In this document: in pieces, positions 1-12,454 of the stretch
How positions within the stretch are numbered: the stretch's first letter is position 1
Layout: each line of letters begins with the position of its first letter
Source: Albula goreensis
Lineage: Eukaryota > Chordata > Actinopteri > Albuliformes > Albulidae
Assembly (NCBI GenBank): GCA_022829145.1
Contig: CM040747.1
Location: 40,728,613-40,792,612, forward strand
Direction of reading: 5' to 3'
Length of the DNA stretch: 64,000 nt
The notes under the pieces: generated by a model
Told to the model about the DNA's origin: nothing
Database searches by the model: none
Seen by the model: the letters and a program-made list of their open reading frames with translations, nothing else
Translations under genes and position numbers: made by a program

Positions 1-3000
1 TCAATGTTTTGTGACAATATTATTTGGCTGTATTTAATGTTTTTTTTTTTTTTTAGAATGAAAAATGCTATTCAATTTTGGAAAACAGGCAGAGAGTGGG
101 GTCCCTGGAGAAGAAGGAGGGAGTGAGGCTCCTGACAAAACAGATAATGGGGCCCCTATCCAAGCAGCTTCAAACTTAAATCACTGCACTTCCTACATTG
201 ACCACTAGATGGTGCACATGTTCTCAAATGCCACTGTCTACTGCAGTTGAATCCAGTAAACAGCAAGCAAAGCTCGCACTGTGATTGTGAATTCCCTTTG
301 GTAACACATTGACAATTCCACACAAACTTGAAGAAAAGCATTTTTATTCATTATTGGTTTTATTAATCACCCTTAATCATTCAAATCACCAAAGAGACAC
401 CTTTAATTGATTATGAACAATCATTATTATTATCTCTAAATCATGAAAATAATTGTCCATTTGGTCTTTTACTGGAATACCAACATCTTCAGTGCCTCTG
501 AAATTTAATGGCATTATTAAATTGCCCTTAACCTAATTTGAACTGAATAATACATAGTCATGCTCTGTCTTGGCTCTCTCAAAGCAAGCCAGCCTTGCCC
601 TCCTTTGCAAATGAGTAACTAGGGAGTGAGATTGTAAACCTGAAAGAGCTCAAAACAAACATCCTCCAAGATCTACAAACCTTTAGCAAAAAAGCTCTGC
701 AGTATCTGGATGATTTGCATTCTGCCAAATCAGATCTCTGCTCCGACAGAGAGGAATTTTTCCATCTTTAAAGTGAACGCTCTGCAGTACTGCAGTCACA
801 TGACGCCTCTTCTTTTCTTTCAGTGGTTAACGTCTCATCCCCACTCACCTCAATTCTGCAAGGAGCCACATATAACCAGGTGCACTGAAACACTTTGCAT
901 TCTGATCTGGGTCCAATATCCGGTCTAGCCGACCTCAGGTCCCACTCTAATTCAGAAAGCAGTGTTTCAGTGGAAACCACATCAGACTATGTGCTGATAT
1001 CTCACTCTTCACACAGTGAAAAGGGGAAAGGGGGTCTACTTGTGACTGAGCATCAACTAACCAAAACCTTTCAGTCTATTCAGGTCTTTAATCCTGCACC
1101 ACCCTAAGAAACTCTGGCCATAAGGGACAAAATGGGCTGGGGACCAGAAGATCTCAGACCGCGAATCTTCTGACATTTTTTTCCTCCCAGCAGGAGAGCC
1201 AGTTTATCCCCCTCCACACAGGGAACACAAACTGTGTTTCACTACAGTTACCTCTCACTAGGGATGGGTATCATTAAGATCTTATTGATACCTTACTGAT
1301 GCTGTTGAACAGTTTGAGACAATATTGACACCATCATCAATACTTTTTATAATTTAGAGGGGAAAAACACAACTCTTCAGAACAGAACTGCCATTGATTT
1401 TATTGCCTATACTAATGGGATATGTGAAAACATTCTGTGCCAACTTTCCGTACTGTAATTTTTATTTAAGAAATAGCATACATCGTAACAATCTGCATGC
1501 CAATCTCTATTAGTTTTGTGAAAATTTAAGGTGAAATCTGACTGGCCCACTGTCACACTGACCTATGCAACTACATGCCAGAGGAGGAAAATGCCTACAG
1601 CCCTGATTTGAAAAGCTCTGAAGTGATGTCACTAGAAACAGAAATCAAACTAAGTGAGAAAGTCTGTCATTTTATATGTTGTCATTTTTCAATAGATTTT
1701 TTCTGTAAACACACTGAGCTAGTTTTAGTTCATGCCAATGCAGGCTGAGAACTGCATCATGGTCAATTGCAAAAAAATGAAAAACAGAAGGGGAATAATG
1801 GTGAACCGACAATGGCACATACAAATGGACTTAAGCCAGGAATTACGTCACAATCTGTTTTCATGTTTATTCTTTTAATTTCAAAATTATAACTGGTCAC
1901 TGCTATATGTTTTATTTATTTCAAAGTGGGCTATTTTTATTTGATCAATTTTCCACAAGGAGAGGACCCAGACCAGCCCTGCAAAATTGTGTTTTATTTT
2001 AAAACTGAGGCCTGACCACACCAGTGTTTTTTCTTCTCTTCAAAGTGTCCAAAAAACAAAGTTCTTCTTTTGCCTTCTTCTGTAACCATCTTATTTTGCC
2101 AATATCATTGGAGTAAAACTATATAAAACCCACATGCCGTGCCATCTTTATTTTAAGTGCCAGGCTCCGCTGATTCTTTTGATTCTAATTTACTTTATTA
2201 AGCAGTCCCATATGCTCTCTGGAAAATGCAAATAAACAGAGTAGCCTCACTCTCTTCTCCTTTTGTACACCTTAAAGGGGGCTTATGAGTCATTTTTATT
2301 AAGAATATTGCCCACAGCTCCCCCCACCCCTAAAATGGCTCTTTTGATACTGAAGGTTGCTGACCCCTGACCCAGCCCAATCAGGCAACCACAGCTACAG
2401 GATGATCTTTGCAGGTGCATTGGGCACATCCTAGAGTGCTGCCCCATTCTTACATTTTTCACAACACCTCCTCATTGTGAGTAGCTGCTCACTGACCCAG
2501 TGTCATGTAAGTCAGTAATTAGCTGGACTTCAGGAAGTACCACTAATGTAAGACTGTTAACATATATCTCCTGGTTAGGATATCACACAAACTAGGATGG
2601 ACTGTAGAAATGAGATCATTATGTCTTCATTTCCATTTCTTGATACAGTCACCAGGATAAACAGTCTCTGTCAGAACAGAGGGTACCTGGGGGTAACAGC
2701 CAGGAATCACCCTTCCACAGCAGCTCCTGTCTGAAGGGACTAAACAGTCCAGTCCAGTCTGGGCCAGACCAGACCTCAAACTGTAGTCAAAAGTTCATCT
2801 GATCCATAGGGCACCCCCCTCAGACTTCTCATGACTTGATCACTGACAACTCATACTCTACCTCACTAATACTCCTGACCACTTTAAGCATAAACCTCCC
2901 AGGTGCTGCTGTTTTCTTATTTTCCATTATGTTTTATTGATTGAGTTTGTCAGTAGATATGAGTGTACCTTAATAGTCAGTCCTTGACTGTTTGTAGTGT

Positions 3001-4142
3001 TCTCTTTTGATATATTATTCATGATTGGTTAAATTTTACACATAACTGCCCAGATGTCTACAGCTGTGTATGAACTGCCCAGATTTGCCAAACTGTCATA
3101 ACCTGTCAAATGAACTTGAGGACCTGTGGAATGTTGAATGACTTTTGCGCTCTAAAGGAATACTGGCTTAAGCTGCATCCTGAGACCAAAGGGGGGTGTA
3201 GGGACAATGGAACTACATTTCCACACACTCCACAGGAAACACCAGTGATGTTTATAGCACCGTCCCAGCCTGATATCCTCAGTCACAGTAAGCCAATTCT
3301 GTAACCCCAGAAACATGCAATGGGCAATGAAAGTTTTAGAACTAGGAAGAACCCATTGTTCCCTTTCTTACTCTCCCAGCTCTTACACATAAGTTTATCC
3401 TCATGTGCAGAACACACACAGGAAAACTCACACACTCTCAACACAGAAAAATATGCTGACTGATTCAGTGAGTTGAAAGTAAATGTATAACATTATGACG
3501 TTGTATAAAGTGTAGTCTACTCATTCAACATTCAATGTTTATTTGGTGGGATGTTATATAACAAAGAGAATATGATAACATATAGAGACGGCTCAGGGTC
3601 AGGGTAAGAGGTCATCAGAGAGGGCAGGTAGGGGAACTCTCTGTCCCCAAGTAGGACACCATCAAACTGTCCTATAATCATATGGGGGTACAGTGTAAGT
3701 TTTGTAAAAATTTAAGCTGAGTCATGGACAGAGCCTGGCCACTTGGATTCAGCATTTGTAATGATGTGGGCTGCATCACATTTTATCTTAACAGAGCAGA
3801 AGAGTAACAGTAAGAGTAACGGTTGCCTTGCTAATGTGTTCAGCCTCTCTGATGTGACAAAGAAAACTTCAATTGATATAAAACTCAAAGGCAAAGAATA
3901 ACATTTGATCTGAATGGAGGGTGAATCACAGAAAGATGAGCTCCTGATAAAAAAAAAACATCTTTAGAATGGATTAAATGAAATAAACTACAAATTAAAC
4001 ACAAATACAAAACTCATATTACATACTTATTGAGAAACTGAAGGGGAAAAACTACATTACATCACTGAATTAAAGTGTGTAGCATTACCATTAGCCACCT
4101 AGCTGTGTGTCCCAAATGTAAAAAGTGACACTTAAAATTGAC
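1..4142. other. Intergenic stretch, no gene recognised
   Basis: I see no convincing coding sequence on either strand; the open frames are short (60-70 codons) and lack family motifs. A poly-T run lies near 41-54, and a TAGGGATGGGTAT string near 1259 resembles one end of a hAT-type element, but I found no matching opposite end. The stretch is AT-rich and ordinary for fish intergenic DNA. Confidence 0.6.
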
Positions 4143-4720
4143 ACTACAATTTAGGCCAGGCCGAACAGAGAGTGCTGCAGCAGGCAGGGCAGAACTCCTT
4201 CAAGATTATCTACCCAGAGTGAACCAGGAGTGCTAAAGCCAGGAAATTATTCAAAAACAAAATCATAGAAGACCATCCAGAGACACAAATTGTTGACTAT
4301 GCGACAACAGGAGGCAAACAAATAATTAGAAATTTAATCTTCTACACTACAAAGACAGAAACCTGGCAGACCACAATATATGAGGAATTCAAAAACATAA
4401 AAAATGGGATTTCAAAAGGCTGACAGCTGAATACACGTGAAGAGGAGGACTCAGACTGTTCTCTGCTTATCATTAACATTTATCACAATGGTACTGTCCG
4501 AATACAAGGGAATGAAGAAATTCTTTTAGATTTGGAAAAAAGATTCCCCAAATTAAAAGAAAAGGTTAGAATCACAGCTCCTCCAGATAAAAAGATAACA
4601 TATGATCTTCCAAGCCTGTTGGTCCCCAGCACCCCAGACACAGGTCCAGCCAGCAGAGTACTGACTCCCCCCAGCCCTCCTGCTCCCCCAGACCCACACA
4701 CGGCCTGCTGCAGCTGAGAG
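4143..4720 (+). pseudogene. LINE ORF1, N-terminal part (degenerate)
   Basis: Broken frames give peptides such as IVDYATTGGKQIIRNLIFY, TWQTTIYEEFKNI and LLIINIYHNGTVRIQGNEE, followed by LDLEKRFPKLKEKV. I recognise this pattern, a strand motif of the type NIYxNGTVxIQG followed by a helix, from ORF1 proteins of fish LINEs; I know no enzymatic role for it. At least one stop (after the ISKG residues near 4420) and a frame change interrupt it. A Pro-rich linker follows (4620-4700) and leads into the coiled coil. The start of ORF1 cannot be fixed: no clear ATG with upstream context was found. Confidence 0.5.
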
Positions 4721-5148
4721 AGAGCCTGTCCCTGATGGAGCTGGAGTTTACACAATTCAGGGAGAGCAGCAGGACCAGCGCTACAGAGCAAGGCCAGACA
4801 GAGCAGCTGAAAGAGGAGCTCCACCAGCTCAGACAGGAGCACACGGCTGCACTGAGACAGCTGCAGGAGGAGGTGAGCTCACTGAAGGAGGAAAACAAGC
4901 AGCTACACAGGGAGTTAGCCAGGACCAGAGAGGAAACACAACAGAATGCCCCTCCTCAAGACCTGGACGTGAAACAAGCAGAGCCCAGAATACAGCAAGC
5001 CCTGGCACCACCCACGGCTTCACAAGGCCCTCCAACCCCCTCATACATAACCCCCTCCCTAAAACAGTCATGCCCACCCCTCCCCCAGACAGGCTGTACC
5101 CACCCCCCTCCCCAGAAAGACCACACCCATTCCTATCCCCATATCTAA
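4717..5148 (+). pseudogene. LINE ORF1, coiled-coil segment
   Basis: An open stretch encodes a Glu/Gln/Leu-rich heptad region (QLKEELHQLRQEHTAALRQL, then EVSSLKEENKQLHRELARTR), a predicted coiled coil of about 70 residues, then a Pro/Thr/His-rich tail that grades into the minisatellite beginning near 5195. Coiled coils are typical of LINE ORF1 proteins, where they drive trimerisation and RNA binding. The segment lies downstream of the ORF1 N-terminal block and upstream of the esterase-like block, in the same orientation, so I assign it to the same protein. A stop follows the SYPHI residues at 5146. Confidence 0.55.
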
Positions 5149-5194
5149 ACAAGCTACACGCACCCCCTCACCCACCTCCAGGAAAAACAGACCA

Positions 5195-6580
5195 GTTCCT
5201 TCCCAAGACACATCACTCACACTACACCCCCTTATCACACTACACCCTCCAATCACACTACACCCTCCAATCACACAACACCCTCTCATCACACTACACC
5301 CTCCAATCACACGACACCTTCCAATCACACTGACACCCTCCAATCACACTACACCCCCTAATCACACTACACCCTCCAATCACACTCCACACCCCCTCCA
5401 ATCACACTACACCCCCCAATCCATAATCACACTACACCCCCTAATCAGACAACACCCCCTAATCACACTACACCATCCAATCACACTACACCCCTAATCA
5501 CACTACACCCCCTAATCACACACCCCCTAATCACACTACACCCTCCATTCACACGACACCATCGAATCACACAACACCCCCTAATCACACTACACCCCCT
5601 AATCACACTAAACCGTCCAATCACACTACACCCCCTAATCACACTACACCCTCCAATTACACTACACCCCCTAATCACACTACACCCTCCAATCACACTA
5701 CACCCTCCAATCACACTACACCCTCCAGTTACACTACACCCCCTAATCACACTACACCCTCCAATCACACCACACCCCGTAATCATACTACACCCTCCAA
5801 TCACACTACACCCTCCAATCACACGACACTCCCTAATCACACTACACCCTCCAATCACACGACACCATCCAATCACACAACACCCCCTAATCACACTACA
5901 CCCCCTAATCACACTACACCGTCCAATCACACTACACCCCCTAATCACACTAGACTCCCTACTCACACTACAACCTCCAATCACAACCTCCAATCACACT
6001 ACACCCCCAATCACACTACACCCCCCAATCACACTACACCCCCTAATCACACTACACCCTCCAATCACACTACACCCCCTAATCACACTACACCCTCCAA
6101 TTACACTACACCCCTAATCACACTACACCCTCCAATCACACCACACCCCTAATCACACTACACCCTCCAATCACACGACACCCCTAATCACACTACACCC
6201 TCCAATCACATGACACCATCCAATCACACAACACCCCCAATCACACTACACCCCTAATCACACTACACCGTCCAATCACACTACACCCCCTAATCACACT
6301 AGACTCCCTACTCACACTACAACCTCCAATCACACTACACCCCCTAATCACACTGCACCCTCCAAACACACTACACCCTCCAATCACACTACACCCCCTA
6401 ATCACATAACACCCGCCAATCACACTCCACCCCTAATCACACTACACCCCTAATCACACAACACCCTCCAATCACACTACACCCCCTCATCACACCACAC
6501 CCTCCAACCACACAACACCCCCTAATCACACTACACCTCCAATCAAACTCCACCCCCTAATCACACTACACCCTCCAATC
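5195..6580 (+). repeat. 18-bp minisatellite inside LINE ORF1
   Basis: About 1.4 kb of tandem units near AATCACACTACACCCTCC (18 bp), with many 1-2 base length variants (ACCCC, ACCCCCT). In one frame each unit reads N-H-T-T-P-S/P, so a perfect array would encode a Thr/Pro-rich stalk. Variants of 16-17 bp break the frame repeatedly. The array joins the coiled-coil part of ORF1 to its esterase-like part without a gap. Confidence 0.9.
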
Positions 6581-6582
6581 AC

Positions 6583-7250
6583 GTGGCACTACCCAAACAC
6601 ACGGCCCACCCCAGACACACAGTGGCCCCATCCACAGACACTGCCTTCCTGACCGACTCCAACCTGAAGCATGTGGATATGAGACGCATGTTCCCTGAAA
6701 GGAGGGTTTGTAAGCTGTGGTGCCCCACGACTAAGTCTGCCCTCCAGCAGCTCTCAGACAGCATCCTGGGAAACCCTGGCACCATCATCATCCACACCGG
6801 GACCAATGACCTGGCCTCTCAGTGGGAAGGGTGGCTGCCTCTGTGATCCGAGTGGCTGAGAGAGCCACACAGCGCTTCCCCAGGGCAAAGATTATTATCT
6901 CCACCCTTCTGCCCCGTGCTGACGTGTCACAGCACACCATAAACAGCATCAACAGCCAGCTGAGCAGGGCTGCTCACAGCTGGCTAACGACACCTCGTCC
7001 ACCACCCCAATCTGAACGCTCAACATCTATGTGACCGGGTACACCAAAATGAGCAGGGGGTCAAAATTTTGCCATGTACCTGAGAGACACCGCCTTGGGC
7101 CCGACAGCCAGCCAGCCCCAGCCCCATACCCAAGCACAGCCGTCATGGGACAGAGGATTCATGTGCCCAGGAGGACTGGCCCTACACAGCACCAGGGAGA
7201 GGCAGGATGCCCACGCTGCCCACCCCGCTCCCACCACCCCCCACAACCCA
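6583..7250 (+). pseudogene. LINE ORF1, SGNH/GDSL esterase-like domain
   Basis: The peptide contains DSNLKHVDMRRMFPERRV, then IIIHTGTNDLAS, then a shifted frame with VAERATQRFPRAKIIISTLL and a later DRVHQNEQGVKI. The order strand, GTND block, helix and terminal D-x-x-H-like box matches the SGNH-hydrolase fold that several vertebrate LINEs carry in ORF1. The N of GTND and the distal D..H are the expected oxyanion and catalytic positions. The frame changes near 6825 and again near 7075, so no single open frame covers the domain. The downstream peptide MYLRDTALG fits the end of the fold. Function in retrotransposition is inferred only from the family. Confidence 0.65.
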
Positions 7251-7254
7251 ACAC

Positions 7255-7672
7255 TCAGCACTGCAACCCAGCACACACAGCCTGGACTCAGCTATGCTGC
7301 AGCCCAGCACACACAGCCTGGACTCAGCTATGCTGCAGCCCAGCACACACAGCCTGGACTCAGCCAGCTGCAGCCCAGCACACACAGCCTGGACTCAGCT
7401 ATGCTGCAGCCCAGCACACACAGCCTGGACTCAGCTATGCTGCAGCCCAGCACACACAGCCTGGACTCAGCTATGCTGCAGCCCAGCACACACAGCCTGG
7501 ACTCAGCTATGCTGCAGCCCAGCACACACGGCCTGGACTCAGCTATGCTGCAGCCCAGCACACAGCCTGGACTCAGCTATGCTGCAGCCCAGCGCACACA
7601 GCCTGGACTCAGCTATGCTGCAGCCCAGCACACACAGCCTGGACTCAGCTATGCTGCAGCCCAGCACACACA
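7255..7672 (+). repeat. 36-bp minisatellite at the end of LINE ORF1
   Basis: Roughly 11-12 units of 36 bp, containing CAGCCTGGACTCAGCTATGC. Thirty-six is a multiple of three, so each unit encodes 12 residues; in one frame it reads QPSTHSLDSAML. One unit is shortened (CCAGCTG replaces the middle, near 7362) and one lacks ACA (near 7561). The array abuts the broken Tc1 end. Confidence 0.9.
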
Positions 7673-7691
7673 AAAATAAATACATAATATG

Positions 7692-9207
7692 AGTACACTT
7701 CAACTATGAGAGACAGAATGGGGGGAAAGAATCCAGGAAATCACATTGTAGGATTTTTAATTAATTAATTGGTAAAATTCCTTGGTAAAATAAGTATTTG
7801 GTCACCAACAAACAAGCAAGATTTCTGGCTTTCACAGACCTGTAACTTCTTCTTTAAGAGGCTCGTCTGTCCTCCACTCGTTACCTGGATTAATGGCACG
7901 TGTTTGAACTCGTTATCAGTATAAAAGACACCTGTCCACAACCTCAAACAGTCACACTCCAAACTCCACTATGGCCAAGACCAAAGAGCTGTCAAAGGAC
8001 ACTAGCAACAAAATTGTAGACCTGCACCAGGCTGGGAAGACTGAATCTGCAATAGGTAAGCAGTTTGGTGTGAAGAAATCAACTGTGGGAGCAATTATTA
8101 GAAAATGGAAGACATACAAGACCACTGATAATCTCCCTCGATCTGGGGCTCCACGCAAGATCTCACCCTGTGGGGTCAAAATGATCACAAGAACGGTGAG
8201 CAAAAATCCCAGAACCACACGGGGGGACCTAGTGAATGGCCTGCAGAGAGCTGGGACCAAAGTAACAAAGGCTACCATCAGTAACGCACAACGCTGCCAG
8301 GGACTCAAATCCTGCAGTGCCAGACGTGTCCCCCTGCTTAAGCCAGAACATGTCCAGGCCGGTCTGAAGCTTGCTAGAGAGCATTTTGATGATCCAGAAG
8401 AGGATTGGGAGAATGTCATCTGGTCAGATGAAACCAAAATAGAACTTTTTGGTAAAAACTCAACTTGTCGTGTTTGGAGGAGAAAGAATGCAGAGTTGCA
8501 TCCAAAGAACATCATACCTACTGTGAAGCATGGGGGTGGAAACATCATGCTTTGGGGCTGTTTTTCTGCAAAGGGACCAGGACGACGGATCCATGTAAAG
8601 GAAAGAATGAATGGGGCCATGTATCGTGAGATTTTGAGTGAAAACCTCCTTCCATAAGCAAGGGCATTAAAGATGAAATGTGGCCGGTTCTTTCGGCATG
8701 ACAATGATCCCAAACACACCGCCGGGCAACGAAGGAGTGGCTTCATAAGAAGCATTTCAAGGTCCTGGAGTGGCCTAGCTAGTCACCAGATCTCAACCCC
8801 ATAGAAAATCTTTGGAGGGCATTGAAAGTCCATGTTGCCCAGCGACAGCCACAAAACATCACTGCTCTAGAGGAGATCTGCATGGAGGAATGGGCCAAAA
8901 TACCAGCAACAATGTGTGAAAACCTTGTGAAGACTTACAGAAAACGTTTGACCTCTGTCATTGCCAACAAAGGGTATATAACAAAGTATTGAGATGAACT
9001 TTTGTTATTGACCAAATCCTTATTTTCCACCATAATTTGCAAATAAATTCTTTAAAAATCAGACAATGTGATTTTCTGGATTTTTTTTCTCATTCTGTCT
9101 CTCATAGATGAAGTGTACCTATGATGAAAATTACAGGCCTCTATCATCTATTTAAGTGGGAGAACGTGCACAATTGGTGGCTGACTAAATACTTTTTTGC
9201 CCCACTG
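7692..9207 (+). mobile_element. Tc1/mariner DNA transposon, 5' end lost
   Basis: The 3' end carries a complete terminal inverted repeat finishing TTTTTTGCCCCACTG at 9207, followed by the TA expected of Tc1 insertion. The left side preserves only the inner part of the inverted repeat (from GTACACTTCAACTATGAG at 7692, complementary to sequence near 9095-9118); the outermost ~90 bases are missing and the minisatellite abuts directly. It sits between LINE ORF1 and ORF2, so it landed in the LINE after the LINE was in place. Confidence 0.88.
7971..8992 (+). pseudogene. Tc1 transposase, inactivated
   Basis: Cut-and-paste transposase of about 340 codons. The start [20 protein letters not shown] opens the paired-like helix-turn-helix DNA-binding half, including a GAPRKISP hook near residues 60-67. 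The DDE catalytic half follows: first Asp in [13 protein letters not shown], second in RHDNDPKHTA, Glu in DLNPIENLW, giving the expected order. A stop at 8655-8657 (after ENLLP) and a second after SWSGLAS near 8780 truncate it, and frame changes lie between the D and E motifs. The rest reads on to NKGYITKY and a terminal TGA at 8990. Length and order match fish Tc1 elements. It cannot make active protein. Confidence 0.9.
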
Positions 9208-9263
9208 TATATGGTTTCATATGTGTAGTTTATTTCATTTTTCTACACATTTATATTTACATT

Positions 9264-10130
9264 TTGACTCTAAAAATCTGTAGCTGGAACATCCAGGGTC
9301 TGTGGTCCTCATCACTTGGTCTGAAGAGCACAGATCCTGAATTTGTAAATAGTTTAGAAAATGTTGATATTGTGCTACTCAGTGAAACCTGGTGTCGTGC
9401 TGATGTGTCCACAGAATGCCCACCCAACTTTAGAGAGATAATTCTCCCTTCTCTTAAACATACGGATATAAATCATGGCAGAGATTCTGGAGGAATTATT
9501 GTGTGGTACAAGGAAGAAATAAATAAATTCATTGATCCAGTAAAAAAAAGGTGACACTTACTTTTGGTTAAAAATAAATTAAAAAATCTTTACATCTAAA
9601 AAAGATATGTACCTATGTGCAATCTACACCCCCCATTGGATTCTCCCTATTTCAATGCATCCATCTTTAATGATCTGCACACAGACATCTGCCTCTTCAG
9701 GCCCAGGGAAGTGTGCTGCTCTGTGGAAACCTAAACGCCAGGACAGGTACTCTCCCTGACTTCCTCACCACTGAAGGAAACAAACACATCTTTGGCCAAT
9801 CTCCTATGTACCACACTCCAATCATAAAAACCACAAACAGCCACGACAATGTAATTCATAAAAATGGTAGACAGGTAGTGTCTCTCTGTCAAACCTTGGT
9901 CTGTATATCATTCATGGTAGGATCAGAGGGGACTCCTTTGGAAGGTTCACTTACAGCTCAGCTCTTGGGAACAGTGTGGTAGATTATGCCATTACAGATG
10001 TGGACCCCTCCTCCATAAATGCATTCACTGTCAGGCAACAAACCTCCCTATCAGACCACAGTCAAATCATTGTATATATAAACAGAACAAATGAGCCAGA
10101 CAACATACAGACACAGCCCAGTTAGCTGTA
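9264..10130 (+). pseudogene. LINE ORF2, AP-like endonuclease domain
   Basis: The first open piece reads LKICSWNIQGLWSSS, then NVDIVLLSETWCRAD and GGIIVWYKEEI, i.e. the N, E and strand motifs of the exonuclease-endonuclease-phosphatase fold used by LINEs to nick target DNA. After a frame change come LCGNLNARTGTLPDF (a degenerate GDxNAR box, Asp replaced by Asn) and, in another frame, VVDYAITDVDP and SLSDHSQIIVYI, the terminal SDH box. Stops separate these pieces (near 9555 and 9980). The Asp-to-Asn change alone would be expected to impair catalysis. Confidence 0.8.
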
Positions 10131-10649
10131 CTAAAACACACATACAGATGGGCTCCAAACAGCACAGAGGAATGAAGCAAAGCTCTTAACTCACCTGAAA
10201 TCACGAATAACTTAATTAACACACAATATGAATCTAACAAATCAGGCCTAAATCTGGCTGTTAAACATATTGAGGACATATTTCATAACGCAGTCAAAAT
10301 ATCAAACCTGAAACTACACAAGAATTGTAGCCCAAACAACAAATATAAAAAGAAATGGTCTGATGATGAATGTTAATTCGGAAAAAATTACAGAAACTGT
10401 CTTATCAAAAACATCAGCCCCAAAACCCAGATTTACACTTGGAGTTCTGTGAAATATTAAAACAACACAAAAATACTCTGAAAAAAAACAGAAAAAAGAA
10501 AACCACATTAACTCTCATAGACATTGAAAAATCAGTTGATTCAAACAAAGTCTTGGAAATGTGGAATAATTTCAGTTCGGCACAAAAACCTGCATTAACT
10601 TTAAAAAAAAAATGGCTCAGTTTGGTAAAAATATTTTGAAAATTGGTAT
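10131..10649 (+). pseudogene. LINE ORF2 linker between endonuclease and RT
   Basis: AT-rich, broken frames between the SDH box and the RT-proximal helices. A Lys-rich peptide (10370-10639, KKLQKLSYQKHQPQNPDLHL and onward) matches the basic linker region common in LINE ORF2 proteins but has no motif of its own. It is included only because it is contiguous and collinear with both flanking domains. Confidence 0.45.
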
Positions 10650-11879
10650 ATGGACATTGCACAAAACAAATTAACAAAAGAACAAATTGAAATCAAAGAA
10701 AAACTTGCATTACTTGAACTATCGATTAAAGACTACCAAAACCCAACTGACACACCAATCACAATGCAGGAATTAACTGAGCATCTCAGAACACTAAAAC
10801 CAAGAAAGTCTTCTGGTTTTGACAACATAAATAATGAGATGCTGAAATATAGTAACCAGTTAATACAAGAGGCCCTACTGAAATTATTCAGTCTATCACT
10901 AAGTACTGGCTGCTTCCTGACACCTGGAACCAAGGGCTTATATCCCCAATTTATGAGAGTGGAGATAAATTAGACCCCAATAATTACCGAGGCATCTGTG
11001 TAAGCAGTAATCTGGGGAAGTTATTTTGTAGCATCCCCAATTCAAGAATTATACACTTCCTTACTGAGCACAGTGTCTGGAGTAAGAGTCAAATTGGATT
11101 CCTCCCAAAACATCGCACAACAGATCATATTTACACCCTATACACCCTCATAGATAAACATGTTCACCAAATTAACAAAGGAAACATCTTTGCATGCTTT
11201 ATTGACTTTAAAAAAGCATTTGATTCTATTTGGCACCAGGGATTAAATTATAGAATACTTCAAAGTGGTCTTGGGGGTAAAGTATATGACAGCATTAAAA
11301 CAATGTATTTAGAAAACAAATGTGCAGTGAAAATTGACAAAGAACAGAATTCTTCACTCAGGGTTGTAGGAAGAGACAGGGTTGCAGGTTGAGTTCAACA
11401 TTATTTATAATTTAGGGCGACAACAGAACTTAGCCATCTTTGAAAACTTATGCCAGTCCTGGGCCCTGGCAGTAAACTTAAAAAAGACCAAAATAATGAT
11501 ATTCTAGAAAAAGGCCAGGTCTCACAAAAACAAAATACAGTTTCACCTTCTGCAACACAGTGTTGGAACACACAAATTACACATACCTTGGTCTGAAAAT
11601 CAATGCATCGGGAGCTTTAACTTAGCAGTGAATGCACGAAAAGACAAAGCCAAAACAGCATTCTATGCCACAAAAAGAAAATTTTACAATATTAAATTAC
11701 CTATAAAAACCGGTTAAAATAACTGACAGCATCTTACAGCCAATTGTGCTGTATTGTGCTGTGAGGTTTGGGGTCCACTTAGCCATCCAGACTACTCACA
11801 ATGGGACAAAAACCCAGTGGAAACCCTCCATGCTGAATTTTACAAAAATATACTCCAGGTCCACTGAAACACACCAAAC
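10650..11879 (+). pseudogene. LINE ORF2, reverse transcriptase domain with active-site deletion
   Basis: RT blocks in order: LRTLKPRKSSGFDNINNEML, then PIYESGDKLDPNNYRGICV, SQIGFLPKHRTTDHIYTLYT and FACFIDFKKAFDSIWHQGL (the A motif with catalytic Asp). The segment that should carry the YADD motif is absent: after KIDKEQNSSLRVVG near 11370 the sequence jumps to NLAIFENLCQSWALAVNLKK near 11425-11475, which belongs beyond YADD. Frame changes occur near 10925 and 11390. The gypsy element interrupts the reading at 11880. Confidence 0.82.
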
Positions 11880-12393
11880 TGTCAGGGCGCAGTATGAACT
11901 CAAGAGCAGACAGGAATGAGATCAACCAGAGTTTATTAAAAAGGGCAAATCCAAAACAGAGTCGAAAACAGGCACAGGGTCAAACCAGAAGAGCACGGTG
12001 TCAGGGCCAAAACAGAATCCAAAGAAGAGGTCAAAAACAGGCAAAGTCCGAACCAGGTAAACACAGCAATCAGGCAGAGACACAATCCAAAATCAGAAAT
12101 CGGGAAAACAGGCAAGAATCAAAAACAGGCAGGTCAGAACAGGAAAAGGCTCGTAGCGCAACTGATCACAGAGAATACAGAGACGAACTCGCACAGAACA
12201 AACACAAGACAGGGTTTAAATGCACAGACTAACGAGCCAACGAGACACAGGTGCACAATAGGGCAGGTGAAACAAATGGGTAATCAACTGGGAAGGTAAC
12301 AAGGAGGGGGCAGACACAAGGGGGAATGAAAACAAAAGCACATGGATAGGGAAAACAAAAACAAAAACACAGCATCAGACAGCATTCCTGACA
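11880..12393 (-). repeat. Gypsy 3' LTR
   Basis: 514 bp, near-identical to the other LTR at 16712. Bounded by TGTCAGG and CCTGACA. A polyadenylation signal AATAAA lies on the minus strand at 11932-11937, and an ATTTAAA TATA-like box occurs near 12217. Differences from the 5' LTR are mainly one-base run-length changes plus a T/C near 12188. Confidence 0.92.
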
Positions 12394-12454
12394 GTACCCC
12401 CTACGACCGCCTCTTGGCGGTCCAGCAGGCGCTTCAGGCTGACGCTGGTGAAAG

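Noticed and set aside
1259..1275. TAGGGATGGGTAT, resembling a hAT transposon end
   Set aside because: No partner end or target duplication found, and the motif is short.
5481..6423. Long minus-strand frames rich in Cys, Val, Ile and Gly
   Set aside because: They are the reverse reading of the 18-bp minisatellite; periodic composition explains the open frame.
7031..7692. Three overlapping plus-strand frames of 160-218 codons
   Set aside because: The 36-bp repeat has no stop in any of these frames, so all stay open. At most one reflects the LINE ORF1 tail.
7952..8755. 267-codon minus-strand frame opposite the transposase
   Set aside because: Antisense shadow of the Tc1 transposase; no motif of its own.
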